Assembly: GCF_022341425.1 (NCBI RefSeq) | Contig: NZ_JABFUC010000003.1 | Location: 248,001-312,000 of the forward strand | Reading direction: 5' to 3' | DNA length: 64,000 nt | Source: Billgrantia campisalis | Lineage (GTDB): Bacteria; Pseudomonadota; Gammaproteobacteria; Pseudomonadales; Halomonadaceae | In this document: positions 7,489 to 16,048 of the stretch, piece by piece | How the letters are laid out: each line of letters starts with the position of its first letter | How positions within the stretch are numbered: the stretch's first letter is position 1 | Notes under the pieces: model-generated | Databases searched by the model: none | What the model saw: the letters and a program-made list of their open reading frames with translations, nothing else | What the model was told of the DNA's origin: nothing | Made by a program: the position numbers and the translations under genes

Positions 7489-8784
7489 ATGGCCACCCCC
7501 GCGCTTCGATGGTTTGCCTCTCACGCCTTGATCCTGATGCTGACTGCCGCAGCCCTGGTTCCGAGCCTCGTCATAGCCGACAGTTCCGAAGACGCCGCCG
7601 ATGAAACGCCGACCTTGAGCCTGGAGAGCGAGGTGATGGTGCCAACGCTCCCCGACGAAGCGACTGCCGAGGCGTCGGCACAGCCCTTCCCGGTGCCGCC
7701 CTATGTCGAGGCTCGCGACGAGACGCCTCCCAGGGTGGCGGTGCCACCGGTGACCGAGATCCCGCCCGGTATCGACCTGGGTCCGCTGCTCGCCCCCCTG
7801 CCTGCCGAGGACGAGGCCACGGTGACGGATGAGCCGGTTCCCTCGGTGGCCATCGAGCCCGCTGAGCCCATTGCACCCCCGCCCATGACAGCGCTCGAGA
7901 TCACCCTGGACTGGTACCTCAACCCCCAGCATGCCGCCCTGCTGGTCGCCCGTGAGAAGGGCATGTTCCAGCGCCGTGGCCTGCAGGTTACTCTGATCAG
8001 CCCAGCCGACCCTAACGTACCCGCCAAGCTCCTGGCGGCGGGGCGCACCGACCTGGCGCTGGGCCGACAATCGCTGCTGCACCTACAGGCAGGCAGGGGC
8101 CTGCCGCTGGTCAGAGTCGCCACCCTCATCGATTCTCCGCTGGCGGGATTGATCCTGAAACAGTCTCGGGACGCGCCAGGCGGAGAGCCCGACCTGGCCG
8201 GGCTGCGCCTGGGCTATACCGATCAGGACAGTCACGAGGTGGTCCTCGCCGGTCTGCTGGCGAAAGCGGGAGGGCTCAATCAGGCCGCCCTCTCAGATGT
8301 GAACTTCTCGGCGCTGGACGCCATGCGGGACGAAGGGCTGGACGGGGTGATCATCAACCAGCGCTACCTGCTGCCTCGCCAGCTGGCCGATGAGGGTGTC
8401 CCCACCCGCACCCTGCGCATCGAAGAGCATGGCATACCGATTCACGATGGCCTGATCCTGATGGCCAACCGGGACCGGCTCAACGGCCAGCGGGAAGCCT
8501 TGCGGCACCTGGTTGCCGCCCTGGAGGAAGCCAGTCTGTGGATTCTCGACCACCGGGAACAGGCCTGGGAGCTGCTGATCTCGGCGGAGCCGGCCCTGGA
8601 CGACCCCAACATGCGTGAGGCCTGGGACGACATCCTGCCACGCCTGACACGGCGCCCCGCCGCGGTGGACCAGGGGCGCTACCACCGCTTCGAGCGCTTC
8701 CTGCTCGACGCCGGCATCCTCGAGGAAAGCACCCCCATCGAGCGGTTGGCCGTGGACCTGGGCAGCTCCAGCCCCGCTCAGTGA
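7489..8784 (+). CDS. ThiY/NMT1-like ABC substrate-binding protein with long N-terminal linker
   Basis: 431 residues. A signal-peptide-like hydrophobic stretch (about 10-30) is followed by roughly 100 residues rich in Pro, Glu and Asp, then a THI5/NMT1-type periplasmic binding domain from about residue 134 (LEITLDWYLNPQHAALLVAREKGMF). Such domains bind pyrimidine thiamine precursors or sulfonates and nitrate for ABC importers. No permease or ATPase gene is adjacent. The linker is unusual and low in complexity. The frame is open to 7381, but ATG 7489 directly precedes the signal-like segment, so I prefer it; no strong RBS settles the point. It overlaps the convergent hydrolase by 7 bp. Confidence 0.7.
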   Translation: MATPALRWFASHALILMLTAAALVPSLVIADSSEDAADETPTLSLESEVMVPTLPDEATAEASAQPFPVPPYVEARDETPPRVAVPPVTEIPPGIDLGPLLAPLPAEDEATVTDEPVPSVAIEPAEPIAPPPMTALEITLDWYLNPQHAALLVAREKGMFQRRGLQVTLISPADPNVPAKLLAAGRTDLALGRQSLLHLQAGRGLPLVRVATLIDSPLAGLILKQSRDAPGGEPDLAGLRLGYTDQDSHEVVLAGLLAKAGGLNQAALSDVNFSALDAMRDEGLDGVIINQRYLLPRQLADEGVPTRTLRIEEHGIPIHDGLILMANRDRLNGQREALRHLVAALEEASLWILDHREQAWELLISAEPALDDPNMREAWDDILPRLTRRPAAVDQGRYHRFERFLLDAGILEESTPIERLAVDLGSSSPAQ

Positions 8785-9566
8785 GCGTCCGGCAAGCTGG
8801 AAAGAAAGTCGTTGACCGCGGCCTGGAAGGCTTCGGGCTGCTCGGCATGCAGCCAGTGCCCCGCCGTCTCCAGGGTGACCAGCTGTGCCTGGGGCAGCAC
8901 CGCATACAGCCCCGGCAGCATGTCGTCGGTGACATAGGCGGAACGGCCGCCGCGTAGCACCAGCGTCGGCCCCTCGAAGGCCGCTTCGCCTGGCGGGGCC
9001 TGCATGATATCCGGATAGCCTGCCTCGATCTGATCCAGCCCCAGCCGCAGCGTCAGCCCACCCGAGTCGTCGCGCTCCAGGTTGGTGGCGAGAAACAGCC
9101 GGGTTGCCCGGTCCTCGACATGCTCGGCCAGCAGCGCATCGGCTTCGCGGCGGTTGGCGGGCTGACCGCTCTGCACCCGCCGCAGGCCGGCGAACACTGC
9201 ATCGTGTCCGTGGCCGTAGGCGACGGGAGCGATATCGGCGACGATCAGCGAGGCAACCCGCTCCGGGGCCCGTCGCGCCAGGCTGATGACCACCTTGCCA
9301 CCCATCGAGTGCCCCAGCAGATGGGCGCGCCCGATGTCCAGCCGATCCATCAGGGCCAGCAGGTCGTCGGCCATCTCCTCGTAGCGCATGCCATCGGCAT
9401 GGGGTGAACGACCATGATTGCGCAGGTCTACCGCCACGACGCGGCGCTCCGCCTGCCACTGCTTGACGTGCGAACGCCAGTTGTCGGCGCTGCCCAGCAG
9501 GCCATGCACCACTATCAGCGGCGTGCCGCTCCCCCCGGCATCCAGGTGATTGAGTTCGACGGTCAT
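8778..9566 (-). CDS. alpha/beta hydrolase, YbfF-like acyl esterase
   Basis: 262-residue alpha/beta hydrolase. It has the oxyanion segment VVHGLLGSADNW (19-30), the nucleophile elbow GHSMGG with Ser87, VDLRNHGRSPH, and a C-terminal catalytic histidine in ETAGHWLHAEQPE. This arrangement and size match YbfF, a soluble short-chain acyl esterase of unclear physiological substrate. I chose ATG 9566 because GGGAG lies 5 nt upstream and the homologous N terminus starts there, though the frame is open to 9626. It overlaps the end of the convergent binding-protein gene by 7 bp. Confidence 0.82.
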   Translation of the reverse strand: MTVELNHLDAGGSGTPLIVVHGLLGSADNWRSHVKQWQAERRVVAVDLRNHGRSPHADGMRYEEMADDLLALMDRLDIGRAHLLGHSMGGKVVISLARRAPERVASLIVADIAPVAYGHGHDAVFAGLRRVQSGQPANRREADALLAEHVEDRATRLFLATNLERDDSGGLTLRLGLDQIEAGYPDIMQAPPGEAAFEGPTLVLRGGRSAYVTDDMLPGLYAVLPQAQLVTLETAGHWLHAEQPEAFQAAVNDFLSSLPDAH

Positions 9567-9728
9567 CGGGACTCCCGTATCGTTGGTCAGGTTCAGGCGA
9601 GCAGCGCGGACGGGCATGCCGGCCAAGCAAGGCGAGGATTATACGCGCCTGCCGTCTGCGCTGACCAATGCGAACCGGCTCCACTGAGGCGATCACCACG
9701 CGCTGCGATGACGACGTAGCCGACAGCA

Positions 9729-9753
9729 GGACGCCGCCCGGGGGGCGGCGTCC
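9729..9753. terminator. GC-rich hairpin between prpE and the YbfF-like gene
   Basis: A perfect 10-bp stem GGACGCCGCC (9729-9738) with GGCGGCGTCC (9744-9753) and a 5-nt loop sits 53 bp past the prpE stop. There is no clear U tract on either strand, so it is only a possible terminator for prpE. Confidence 0.35.
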
Positions 9754-9805
9754 TGGTTCATCCGTCAAGGCGTGTCGATCGCCCTGGTTCCGATCAGAGC
9801 AGGAA

Positions 9806-11716
9806 TCAGACCTGGCGGGCCTCGTGGGCGGCACCCACGGAGCGCTCCTTCATGGCGTCATGCACGTCCTGCAGGCTGGCCGGATCGTCGATGGTCGAAG
9901 GCACGCCGTACTCCTTGCCGTCGGCAATGGTCCGCAGCAGCTTGCGCAGGATCTTGCCGGAGCGGGTCTTGGGCAGCCGGTTGACCACCAGCACCTGCTT
10001 GAAGCAGGCAATCGGGCCGATCTTGTCACGCACCAGCGCAATCAGCTCCTCCTCCAGGGCCACCTCGTCACCATCGAAGCCATCCTTGGGGATCACCAGG
10101 CCGACGGGCAGCTGCCCCTTGAGGGCGTCATTGATGCCGATCACCGCACATTCGGCGACCGCCGGGTGGGCGCCGACCACCTCTTCCATTTCACCGGTGG
10201 AGAGGCGGTGCCCGGCGATATTGATGACATCGTCGGTGCGGCCCATGATGAACAGATAGCCGTCCTCGTCGAAGTAGCCACCGTCGCCGGTCAGGTAGTA
10301 GCCGGGAAACGCCGCCATATAGGCGCTATGGAAGCGCTGGGGATCCTCCCAGACGCCCACCAGGCAGCCCGGCGGCATGGGCTGCTGAATGACCACGCTG
10401 CCCTGCTCCATGGGCTTGGCCGGCTCGCCTTCCCGGTCGAGCACCTGGACGTTGAAGCCGGGCACCGGCACCGTCGCCGAACCGGCCTTGGTGGGCATGG
10501 GCTCGAGGCCCTGCAGATTGGCGGCGATCGGCCAGCCGGTCTCGGTCTGCCACCAGTGGTCGATCACCGGGACATCCAGCAGGTCGTCGAGCCAGTGAAA
10601 GGTCGGCGGATCGAGGCGCTCACCGGCCAGGAACAGCGCCTTGAGGCAGGAGATATCGTACTGCTGCAGCAGCTTGCCGTCCGGATCCTCCTTCTTGATC
10701 GCGCGAAACGCGGTGGGTGCGGTAAAGAAGCTCTTGACCTGATATTCGTTGATCAGGCGCCAGAAGGCCCCCGCATCCGGCGTACGTACCGGCTTGCCCT
10801 CGTAGACCACGGTGGTACAGCCGCGCAGCAGCGGCGCATAGACGATATAGGAGTGGCCCACGACCCAGCCCACGTCCGAGGCGGAGAAGAAAACCTCGCC
10901 AGGGGCCATATCGTAGATCGTCTCCATCGAATAGTGCAGCGCCACCGCATAGCCGCCGGTATCGCGCACCACGCCCTTGGGCTTGCCGGTGGTGCCCGAG
11001 GTATAGAGCACATAGAGCGGATCGCTGCCCTTGACCGGCACGCAATCGGCCGGCTCGGCCGTCTCCATCAGCGCCGCCCAGTCATGGTCGCGTGCGCCGA
11101 GCTCGGCGGCCAGCTGTTCGCGCTGCAGGATCACGCAGGCATCGGGCTTGTGCTCGCTCTGTTCGATGGCTGCATCGATGATCGGCTTGTAAGGGATGAC
11201 GCGGTCGATCTCGATGCCGCATGAGGCGGCCACCACGGCCTTGGGACGCGCATCATCGATGCGAACTGCCAGCTCGTGGGGAGCAAAGCCGCCGAATACC
11301 ACCGAGTGAACGGCCCCCAGGCGTGCACAGGCATACATGGCCATCAGCGCTTCCGGGACCATCGGCATGTAGATGACGACGCGATCGCCCTTCTCAACCC
11401 CGAGTCCCTTGAGCGCTCCGGCGAAACGCGCGACCTGGTCGCGCATGTCGCGATAGCTCAGGGTGCGCTTGCTGTTGGTGACGGGAGAGTCCCAGAGCAC
11501 GGCGGGCTGATCGCCGCGGCCCTGCTCCACGTGATAGTCGAGGGCGGCGTGGCAGATATTCAGTTCGCCATCGGTGAACCAGCGGGCGTGCTGCTGTTCG
11601 TCGTATTCCAGGATGGTGGTCGGCGGCGTGAACCAGGGAATCCGGCGCGCCTGCTCTGCCCAGAATGACTCGGGCTGGTCGATGGAGTGTTGAAATTCTA
11701 ATTGATAATTGGCCAT
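9806..11716 (-). CDS. prpE: propionate--CoA ligase PrpE
   Basis: 636 residues, ANL superfamily acyl-CoA synthetase. It activates propionate to propionyl-CoA through an acyl-adenylate. The AMP-binding loop YTSGTTGKPKG is at 238-248, the hinge region YYLTGDGGYFDEDGY follows, and the catalytic, acetylation-regulated lysine is K588 in TRSGKILRK. The segments SDVGWVVGHSYIVYAPLL and WWQTETGWPIA favour propionyl- over acetyl-CoA synthetase. The gene stands alone: no prpB, prpC or prpD of the methylcitrate cycle lies nearby. A 347-bp gap upstream separates it from a divergent ArsR-type regulator, which might control it, but that is a guess from position. Confidence 0.9.
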   Translation of the reverse strand: MANYQLEFQHSIDQPESFWAEQARRIPWFTPPTTILEYDEQQHARWFTDGELNICHAALDYHVEQGRGDQPAVLWDSPVTNSKRTLSYRDMRDQVARFAGALKGLGVEKGDRVVIYMPMVPEALMAMYACARLGAVHSVVFGGFAPHELAVRIDDARPKAVVAASCGIEIDRVIPYKPIIDAAIEQSEHKPDACVILQREQLAAELGARDHDWAALMETAEPADCVPVKGSDPLYVLYTSGTTGKPKGVVRDTGGYAVALHYSMETIYDMAPGEVFFSASDVGWVVGHSYIVYAPLLRGCTTVVYEGKPVRTPDAGAFWRLINEYQVKSFFTAPTAFRAIKKEDPDGKLLQQYDISCLKALFLAGERLDPPTFHWLDDLLDVPVIDHWWQTETGWPIAANLQGLEPMPTKAGSATVPVPGFNVQVLDREGEPAKPMEQGSVVIQQPMPPGCLVGVWEDPQRFHSAYMAAFPGYYLTGDGGYFDEDGYLFIMGRTDDVINIAGHRLSTGEMEEVVGAHPAVAECAVIGINDALKGQLPVGLVIPKDGFDGDEVALEEELIALVRDKIGPIACFKQVLVVNRLPKTRSGKILRKLLRTIADGKEYGVPSTIDDPASLQDVHDAMKERSVGAAHEARQV

Positions 11717-12063
11717 GAGTGTCCCGTCCGGAGTCGAGTTGCTGCGGTGATTGTTGACACTCTAGAGATTTTCCCGGGATTTTCCCTCATACCATCGGCT
11801 AATTTGGGGAAATAAAAAGCAGAGCCTGCGAACATTGTTGACAACAGCCGGGCCGCTAGCGGTTTCTTGGGCGGGAAATTGCGTTGATTCGACGTTTGAC
11901 AGCCGCCGCTCCACTATCAATGATGACTAAATGAGTAAGCCATGAGCGTTGCCTCCCGGTGATGGCGTACCGACGAGGCGTTTCACGGGCTGAGGGAGCC
12001 GCCCGCAGTCGCCCGCCTCGCTTTCGCCACAAGCGTCCGGGCAACCAATACGGGGAAACCATC
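11717..12063. other. 347-bp divergent intergenic region between prpE and the ArsR-type gene
   Basis: No convincing gene is seen here. The prpE-proximal half is relatively A/T-rich. It holds an 11-bp interrupted palindrome TGTTG-A-CAACA (11836-11846), a possible operator, and a candidate promoter for the ArsR-type gene (11896-11924). The part from about 11950 to 12050 can be read as an N-terminal extension of the regulator, but it has no family similarity and no RBS. Confidence 0.5.
11896..11924 (+). promoter_or_regulatory. candidate promoter of the ArsR-type gene
   Basis: TTGACA (11896-11901) matches the -35 consensus. AATGAT (11919-11924) is a fair -10 at 17-bp spacing. It would give a leader of about 130 nt before the ATG at 12064. 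Confidence 0.35.
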
Positions 12064-12384
12064 ATGAGCACCTCAGCGAGCGCTGCCGCCCGCCTCCTCG
12101 AGGCCGGCGATGCCGCCATCGATCAGGCCACGGCGCTGCTCAAGGCCCTGGCCAACGATAACCGACTGCGCATTCTCTGCCTGCTCGACGGCAAAGAGGT
12201 GTCGGTCACCGAGCTCAACCAGCAACTGTCGCTGAGCCAGTCGGCGCTGTCGCAACACCTGGCGATCCTGCGTCGTGAAGGCCTGGTCACCACGAGGCGT
12301 GCCTCACAGACCATCTACTACTCCCTGCAGGGCGAACAGGCGCGCCAGATGGTGGAAGTCCTGACCCGCCTGCAGCAGTTGTAG
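12064..12384 (+). CDS. ArsR/SmtB-family winged-helix transcriptional regulator
   Basis: 106 residues. The ArsR-type fold is evident: LLKALANDNRLRILCLL (25-41), a recognition region LSLSQSALSQHLAILRREGLV (about 56-76), and the wing TTRRASQTIYYSL. The alpha-3 metal motif ELCVCD is absent. C39 sits where BigR/YgaV-type sulfide-responsive regulators carry their first redox cysteine, but no second cysteine is present, so a disulfide switch like theirs cannot form within one chain. ATG 12064 has GGGGA 8 nt upstream. The ligand is unknown. Neighbours are divergent prpE and convergent sohB. Confidence 0.82.
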   Translation: MSTSASAAARLLEAGDAAIDQATALLKALANDNRLRILCLLDGKEVSVTELNQQLSLSQSALSQHLAILRREGLVTTRRASQTIYYSLQGEQARQMVEVLTRLQQL

Positions 12385-12387
12385 CGG

Positions 12388-13443
12388 TCAGCGCCGCTCC
12401 CAACGCCCGGCATCGAGGCGTTCCAGCAGGCGCTCGATACCGCGCTCGACCCCATGGGAAAGCGCCAGGCCCAGTCGCTCCCCCATGGCCCGCCGCGGCT
12501 CGAGCGCCACGCTCACCACCCTCGCCTCCTCCATCCGTGAGACGAGATAGGCCTCGCTGGTGCCCAGGGCATCGATCAGCCCTTTCCCGAGCGCATCGCG
12601 TCCGTACCAGATCTCGCCCGTGGCAATCGCCTCGATATCCAGATTGGGGCGGCGCTCGGCGACATGGGCCTTGAACAGCTCATGGGTGTTTTCCAGATCC
12701 GCCCTGAACTTCTCCCGCCCCTCGTCGGTATTCTCGCCGAAGATCGTCAGGGTGCGCTTGTACTCGCCGGCGGTCAGCAGCTCCACGTCGATATCATGGC
12801 GCTTCAGCAGGCGGTGCACGTTGGGTAGCTGGGCCACCACGCCGATCGAGCCCAGCACCGCGAAGGGGGCGGCCCTCACCTCATCGGCTGCGCAGGCCAT
12901 CATGTAGCCGCCGCTGGCGGCCACCTTGTCGACGCAGACCGTGGTTCTGAGGCCGGCCTCCTTCAGGCGGTCAAGCTGGGCGGCGGCCAGGCCGTAGGCG
13001 TGCACCAGGCCTCCCGCCGACTCCAGCCGAACCACGACCTCGTCGCCCTCCTCGGCGGCCGCGGTCACGGCGGAAATCTCCTCGGCCAGACGCCCGGCCC
13101 CGCTGGCCTTGAGATCGCCACGAAATGCCAGCACCCAGACCGTCTGTCGCGGCATCCCCTTCTGCTTGTCTCCACCGCGGCACCCCCGAGCCTTGTCATT
13201 GCGTCGAAACGCCTTGAGCAGGCGTTTGCGGGCACTGGGCTCGGTCGCCGCCAGGGCCAGCCGCCGCCGCCGATACTCGCGGCTCTGATTGAGCTCCTCC
13301 AGGCGCAGCCGCATCCGCTCGCCACCCTCGCCGCGTACCCGGGCGATCACGGCCACCACCAGGCCCACCGCCAGGCCCACCGCCAGCACCAGGATCATCA
13401 GCTGGACCACGAACATCCCGATATCCAACAGCCAATCGTTCAC
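12388..13443 (-). CDS. sohB: SohB, inner-membrane S49-family serine protease
   Basis: 351 residues, same size as E. coli SohB. One N-terminal membrane segment (about 9-35) is followed by a charged linker and the S49 peptidase core. The catalytic dyad is visible: Ser177 in KVAASGGYMMA and Lys229 in TAGEYKRTLT. The VLAFRGDLKASG and VLGSIGVV segments are family-typical. Its role is proteolysis at the periplasmic face of the membrane; the physiological substrate is unknown. Translation starts with GTG (13443), preceded by GAGGG about 8 nt upstream. It ends 3 bp from the convergent ArsR-type gene. Confidence 0.9.
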   Translation of the reverse strand: MNDWLLDIGMFVVQLMILVLAVGLAVGLVVAVIARVRGEGGERMRLRLEELNQSREYRRRRLALAATEPSARKRLLKAFRRNDKARGCRGGDKQKGMPRQTVWVLAFRGDLKASGAGRLAEEISAVTAAAEEGDEVVVRLESAGGLVHAYGLAAAQLDRLKEAGLRTTVCVDKVAASGGYMMACAADEVRAAPFAVLGSIGVVAQLPNVHRLLKRHDIDVELLTAGEYKRTLTIFGENTDEGREKFRADLENTHELFKAHVAERRPNLDIEAIATGEIWYGRDALGKGLIDALGTSEAYLVSRMEEARVVSVALEPRRAMGERLGLALSHGVERGIERLLERLDAGRWERR

Positions 13444-13606
13444 CTCGATTCCCTCGCTTCCCTGATGATGCCATCATCCTGCCGACGGCAGTCGGCCGAC
13501 ACAATGGCCTTGATTGAAACAATCGTTTGAAATATTCTCGACCGAGTTCGGGCCCTGCCCTGCCGCGACCCGCATACCCAGCCCCTTTCACAGAGGAAAG
13601 CCGCAG

Positions 13607-13918
13607 ATGTCCAGCACCACCCTTGAAAAGCTGCATGACCGATTCGATCCTCAGGCCGCCCAAGGCTTGGACGATGTCTTCCAGTTCCATTTCAGCGATG
13701 CCGGCAGCCACTATCTGGTGGTCAAGGATGGCAGCCTGATGATCGAAGACGGCGAGCATGATGACCCCAGCGTCACCCTGAGCCTGAGCACCGATACCTT
13801 GAAAGGGGTGATGAACGGCCAGATCAACGGCATGACCGCCTTCATGACCGGTAAGCTCAAGGCAACCGGCAACGTGATGCTGGCCACCAAGCTGACCAGC
13901 CTGTTCCCGGCCCGCTGA
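13607..13918 (+). CDS. SCP2 sterol-binding domain protein
   Basis: 103 residues forming a single SCP2-like lipid-binding domain: GSHYLVVKDGSL, DPSVTLSLSTDTLKGVMNGQ, and the closing MTGKLKATGNVMLATKLTSLF. In bacteria, stand-alone SCP2 proteins probably bind hydrophobic molecules in the cytosol; related domains occur in UbiJ, which helps ubiquinone synthesis. This one is too short for UbiJ and has no ubi genes nearby. ATG 13607 has AGAGGAAA about 8 nt upstream, so the open frame further upstream is not used. Confidence 0.82.
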   Translation: MSSTTLEKLHDRFDPQAAQGLDDVFQFHFSDAGSHYLVVKDGSLMIEDGEHDDPSVTLSLSTDTLKGVMNGQINGMTAFMTGKLKATGNVMLATKLTSLFPAR

Positions 13919-13944
13919 ACGCCCGGGACGCGTCACATCGCCGC

Positions 13945-13965
13945 GGGCCGCCCTACGGGCGGCCC
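13945..13965. terminator. hairpin between convergent SCP2 gene and nudC
   Basis: A perfect 9-bp GC-rich stem GGGCCGCCC (13945-13953) with GGGCGGCCC (13957-13965) and a TAC loop lies in the 59-bp gap between two converging genes. There is no U tract, so it is at best a weak bidirectional terminator. Confidence 0.4.
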
Positions 13966-13977
13966 CGCCGAGACGGC

Positions 13978-14754
13978 TTACTGCCCCCCGCCCACCTCGG
14001 CGAGATGTGTTTCGATCAGCGCCCGTGAGATCGAATAGAGCGGGGGAAGCTGAGGGAGCTGGCGCGGGCTGAACCAGGCGGCGTCGGCGATCTCCACCCC
14101 GTCGATGCGAATTCGCCGACTGGCGGCTTCGGCAAAGAAGCCCAGCATCAACGAGTGCGGGAAGGGCCAGGGTTGGCTGCGATAGTAGCGCACTCGCCCC
14201 ACCGTCAGCCCCACCTCTTCGAATATCTCGCGCCGCACCGCGTCCTCGGCCGACTCGCCCGGCTCGATGAAGCCCGCCAGCGTCGAGTAGCGCCCCGGCG
14301 GGAAGCGCGGGCTTCTGGCCAGCAGCAGGGATTCCCCGTGGGTCACCAGCGTGATGATGCAGGGTGAAATGCGGGGATAGTTGCGGTGCCCGCAGTGCTG
14401 GCAGCGCATGGCAAACTCGGCATCCAGGGGCGAGGCCGGGGCCCCGCAGCGGCCACAGAAGCGGTGATCGTGCAGCCAGGCCGCCACCTGCAGCGCCGTG
14501 GAGAGCAGCGGGAACCAGGATTCCGCCAGCTGTGACAGCCAGCACCTGCCATCCGGCCAAGCCTCCTCGGGCTCGGCTTCCAGCGCCAGGGCCACCGGGG
14601 TATCGTTCCAGTAGCACAGCGGCTGAAGCTGCTTGCCCCAGCGCTGCTCGGGCTGAAGCGGAGAGCCATCCGGCCCCGGCGCAATGCGTCCCTGGGCGAC
14701 GCGAATCACCCGACCCACGCAGTCCGCAGGCGGCAGTTCACGGCGCAGCATCAT
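13978..14754 (-). CDS. nudC: NAD+ diphosphatase / RNA decapping hydrolase NudC
   Basis: 258 residues, matching E. coli NudC (257). Four zinc-binding cysteines (C100, C103, C118, C121) precede a Nudix box at 161-183 (GFIEPGESAEDA...EEVGL), followed by the diagnostic SQPWPFPHS at 193-201. NudC hydrolyses NADH/NAD+ and removes the NAD cap from RNA 5' ends. The start ATG 14754 overlaps the dnaQ TGA by 4 nt (ATGA), indicating coupling to dnaQ; a second ATG follows directly. Confidence 0.92.
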   Translation of the reverse strand: MMLRRELPPADCVGRVIRVAQGRIAPGPDGSPLQPEQRWGKQLQPLCYWNDTPVALALEAEPEEAWPDGRCWLSQLAESWFPLLSTALQVAAWLHDHRFCGRCGAPASPLDAEFAMRCQHCGHRNYPRISPCIITLVTHGESLLLARSPRFPPGRYSTLAGFIEPGESAEDAVRREIFEEVGLTVGRVRYYRSQPWPFPHSLMLGFFAEAASRRIRIDGVEIADAAWFSPRQLPQLPPLYSISRALIETHLAEVGGGQ

Positions 14755-15512
14755 ACCCCGGCCTTGTCCTGACTCGGCGACGCTGCCAGTTCGTCCCAGC
14801 AGCAGTTGCCCGCCGCCTGGCGGATCTGCTCCAGCTTGGCGCGATGGGCGGCCCACTCCTCCTCGGCGGGCTGCGGGACACGCAGACTGCCGGGGGAGAG
14901 CGACAGCCGGCGAATCGCCAGCCCGCCGGTGTGGGCTTCATTGCCCCCGCGGTGCTCGGCATCCAGCGTCAGGGCGGTCTGCCCGCCGGTCATGGCCAGG
15001 TAGACCTCGGCAAGAATCTCGGCGTCAAGCAGGGCGCCGTGAAGCACCCGGCGGCCGTTGTCGATCTCGTAGCGCTTGCACAGTGCGTCGAGGTTGTTGC
15101 GCTGCCCCGGGTGCCGGTCACGGGCCAGCTTCAGGGTATCCAGAATGCGGCAGTGCTCGGCCACCGGCCCCAGTCGCGGCTCGCGGCGTTCGGCCCGCAG
15201 CAGTTCGAACTCGTGGTCGATGAAGCCGACGTCGAAGGCGGCATTGTGAATGACCAGCTCGGCGCCGCGAATGTATTCCCAGAACGCATCGGCAATCTCG
15301 GCGAAACGCGGCTCGTCGGCCACCCGCTCATTGGTGATGCCGTGCACCCCGACCGCTTCGGCCTCGATCTCCCGCTCGGGGTTGATGTACTGATGGTAGT
15401 TGTTGCCGGTGAGGCGGCGGTTGACCAGCTCCACCGCGCCAATCTCGATCAGGCGATGGCCCTCTTTCGGGTCGATGCCGGTGGTCTCGGTATCCAGGAC
15501 AATCTGGCGCAT
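14751..15512 (-). CDS. dnaQ: DNA polymerase III epsilon subunit (3'-5' proofreading exonuclease)
   Basis: 253 residues. The exonuclease domain fills about 1-180 with Exo I LDTETTG (D7, E9), Exo II in HNAAFDVGF, and Exo III in HGALLDAEILAEVYL. The remaining C-terminal tail is the part that in E. coli binds the polymerase alpha subunit. Epsilon proofreads replication errors. The gene follows rnhA by about 50 bp and overlaps nudC. In E. coli, dnaQ and rnhA are divergent, whereas here yafS-like, rnhA, dnaQ and nudC all run in the same direction. Confidence 0.93.
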   Translation of the reverse strand: MRQIVLDTETTGIDPKEGHRLIEIGAVELVNRRLTGNNYHQYINPEREIEAEAVGVHGITNERVADEPRFAEIADAFWEYIRGAELVIHNAAFDVGFIDHEFELLRAERREPRLGPVAEHCRILDTLKLARDRHPGQRNNLDALCKRYEIDNGRRVLHGALLDAEILAEVYLAMTGGQTALTLDAEHRGGNEAHTGGLAIRRLSLSPGSLRVPQPAEEEWAAHRAKLEQIRQAAGNCCWDELAASPSQDKAGV

Positions 15513-15562
15513 TGGCTCGCTCGTGAATCGGGTGGTTCGGGATGTGGAGGGGGAGCCGCCGA

Positions 15563-16048
15563 CTACTCGACGGTAGACCGGGCGACGCCACGCTGCGCAT
15601 CGATGGCTTCATTGGCCAGGGCGTCGGCACGCTCGTTGCCCGGATGTCCGCTATGCCCCTTGACCCAGTGCCAATGAATCCGGTGGCGTTCGGTCTCGGC
15701 CAGCAGCTCACGCCACAGCTCGGCATTCTTGACCGGCTGGCGGGCAGCGGTCTTCCAGCCCCGCTTGATCCAACCGTGAATCCACTCCGTGATCCCCTTG
15801 CGCAGATACTCGGAGTCGGTCCACAGTTCGACCTCGCACTCGCGCTTCAGCTCACGCAGCGCCATGATCGCCGCCATCAGCTCCATGCGATTGTTGGTGG
15901 TCTTGGGCTCGAAGCCGTTCAGGATCTTCTCGTGGCGACCGCTGATGAGCACGGCACCCCAGCCGCCCGGCCCGGGATTGCCGCGACAGGCGCCATCGGT
16001 ATAGACGGTGACCCGCGGTAGCGGGTCACTTTGGCGGGATTCATTCAA
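15563..16048 (-). CDS. rnhA: ribonuclease HI
   Basis: 161 residues from the chosen start; type 1 RNase H that degrades the RNA strand of RNA-DNA hybrids. The catalytic carboxylates lie in [31 protein letters not shown] and NERADALA, and the basic handle [13 protein letters not shown] is present. The start is uncertain. No ATG lies near the conserved N terminus; TTG 16048 overlaps the end of the methyltransferase gene by 8 nt, while ATG 16090 would add 14 residues inside that gene. I prefer TTG for length (E. coli 155 residues). Confidence 0.88.
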   Translation of the reverse strand: MNESRQSDPLPRVTVYTDGACRGNPGPGGWGAVLISGRHEKILNGFEPKTTNNRMELMAAIMALRELKRECEVELWTDSEYLRKGITEWIHGWIKRGWKTAARQPVKNAELWRELLAETERHRIHWHWVKGHSGHPGNERADALANEAIDAQRGVARSTVE

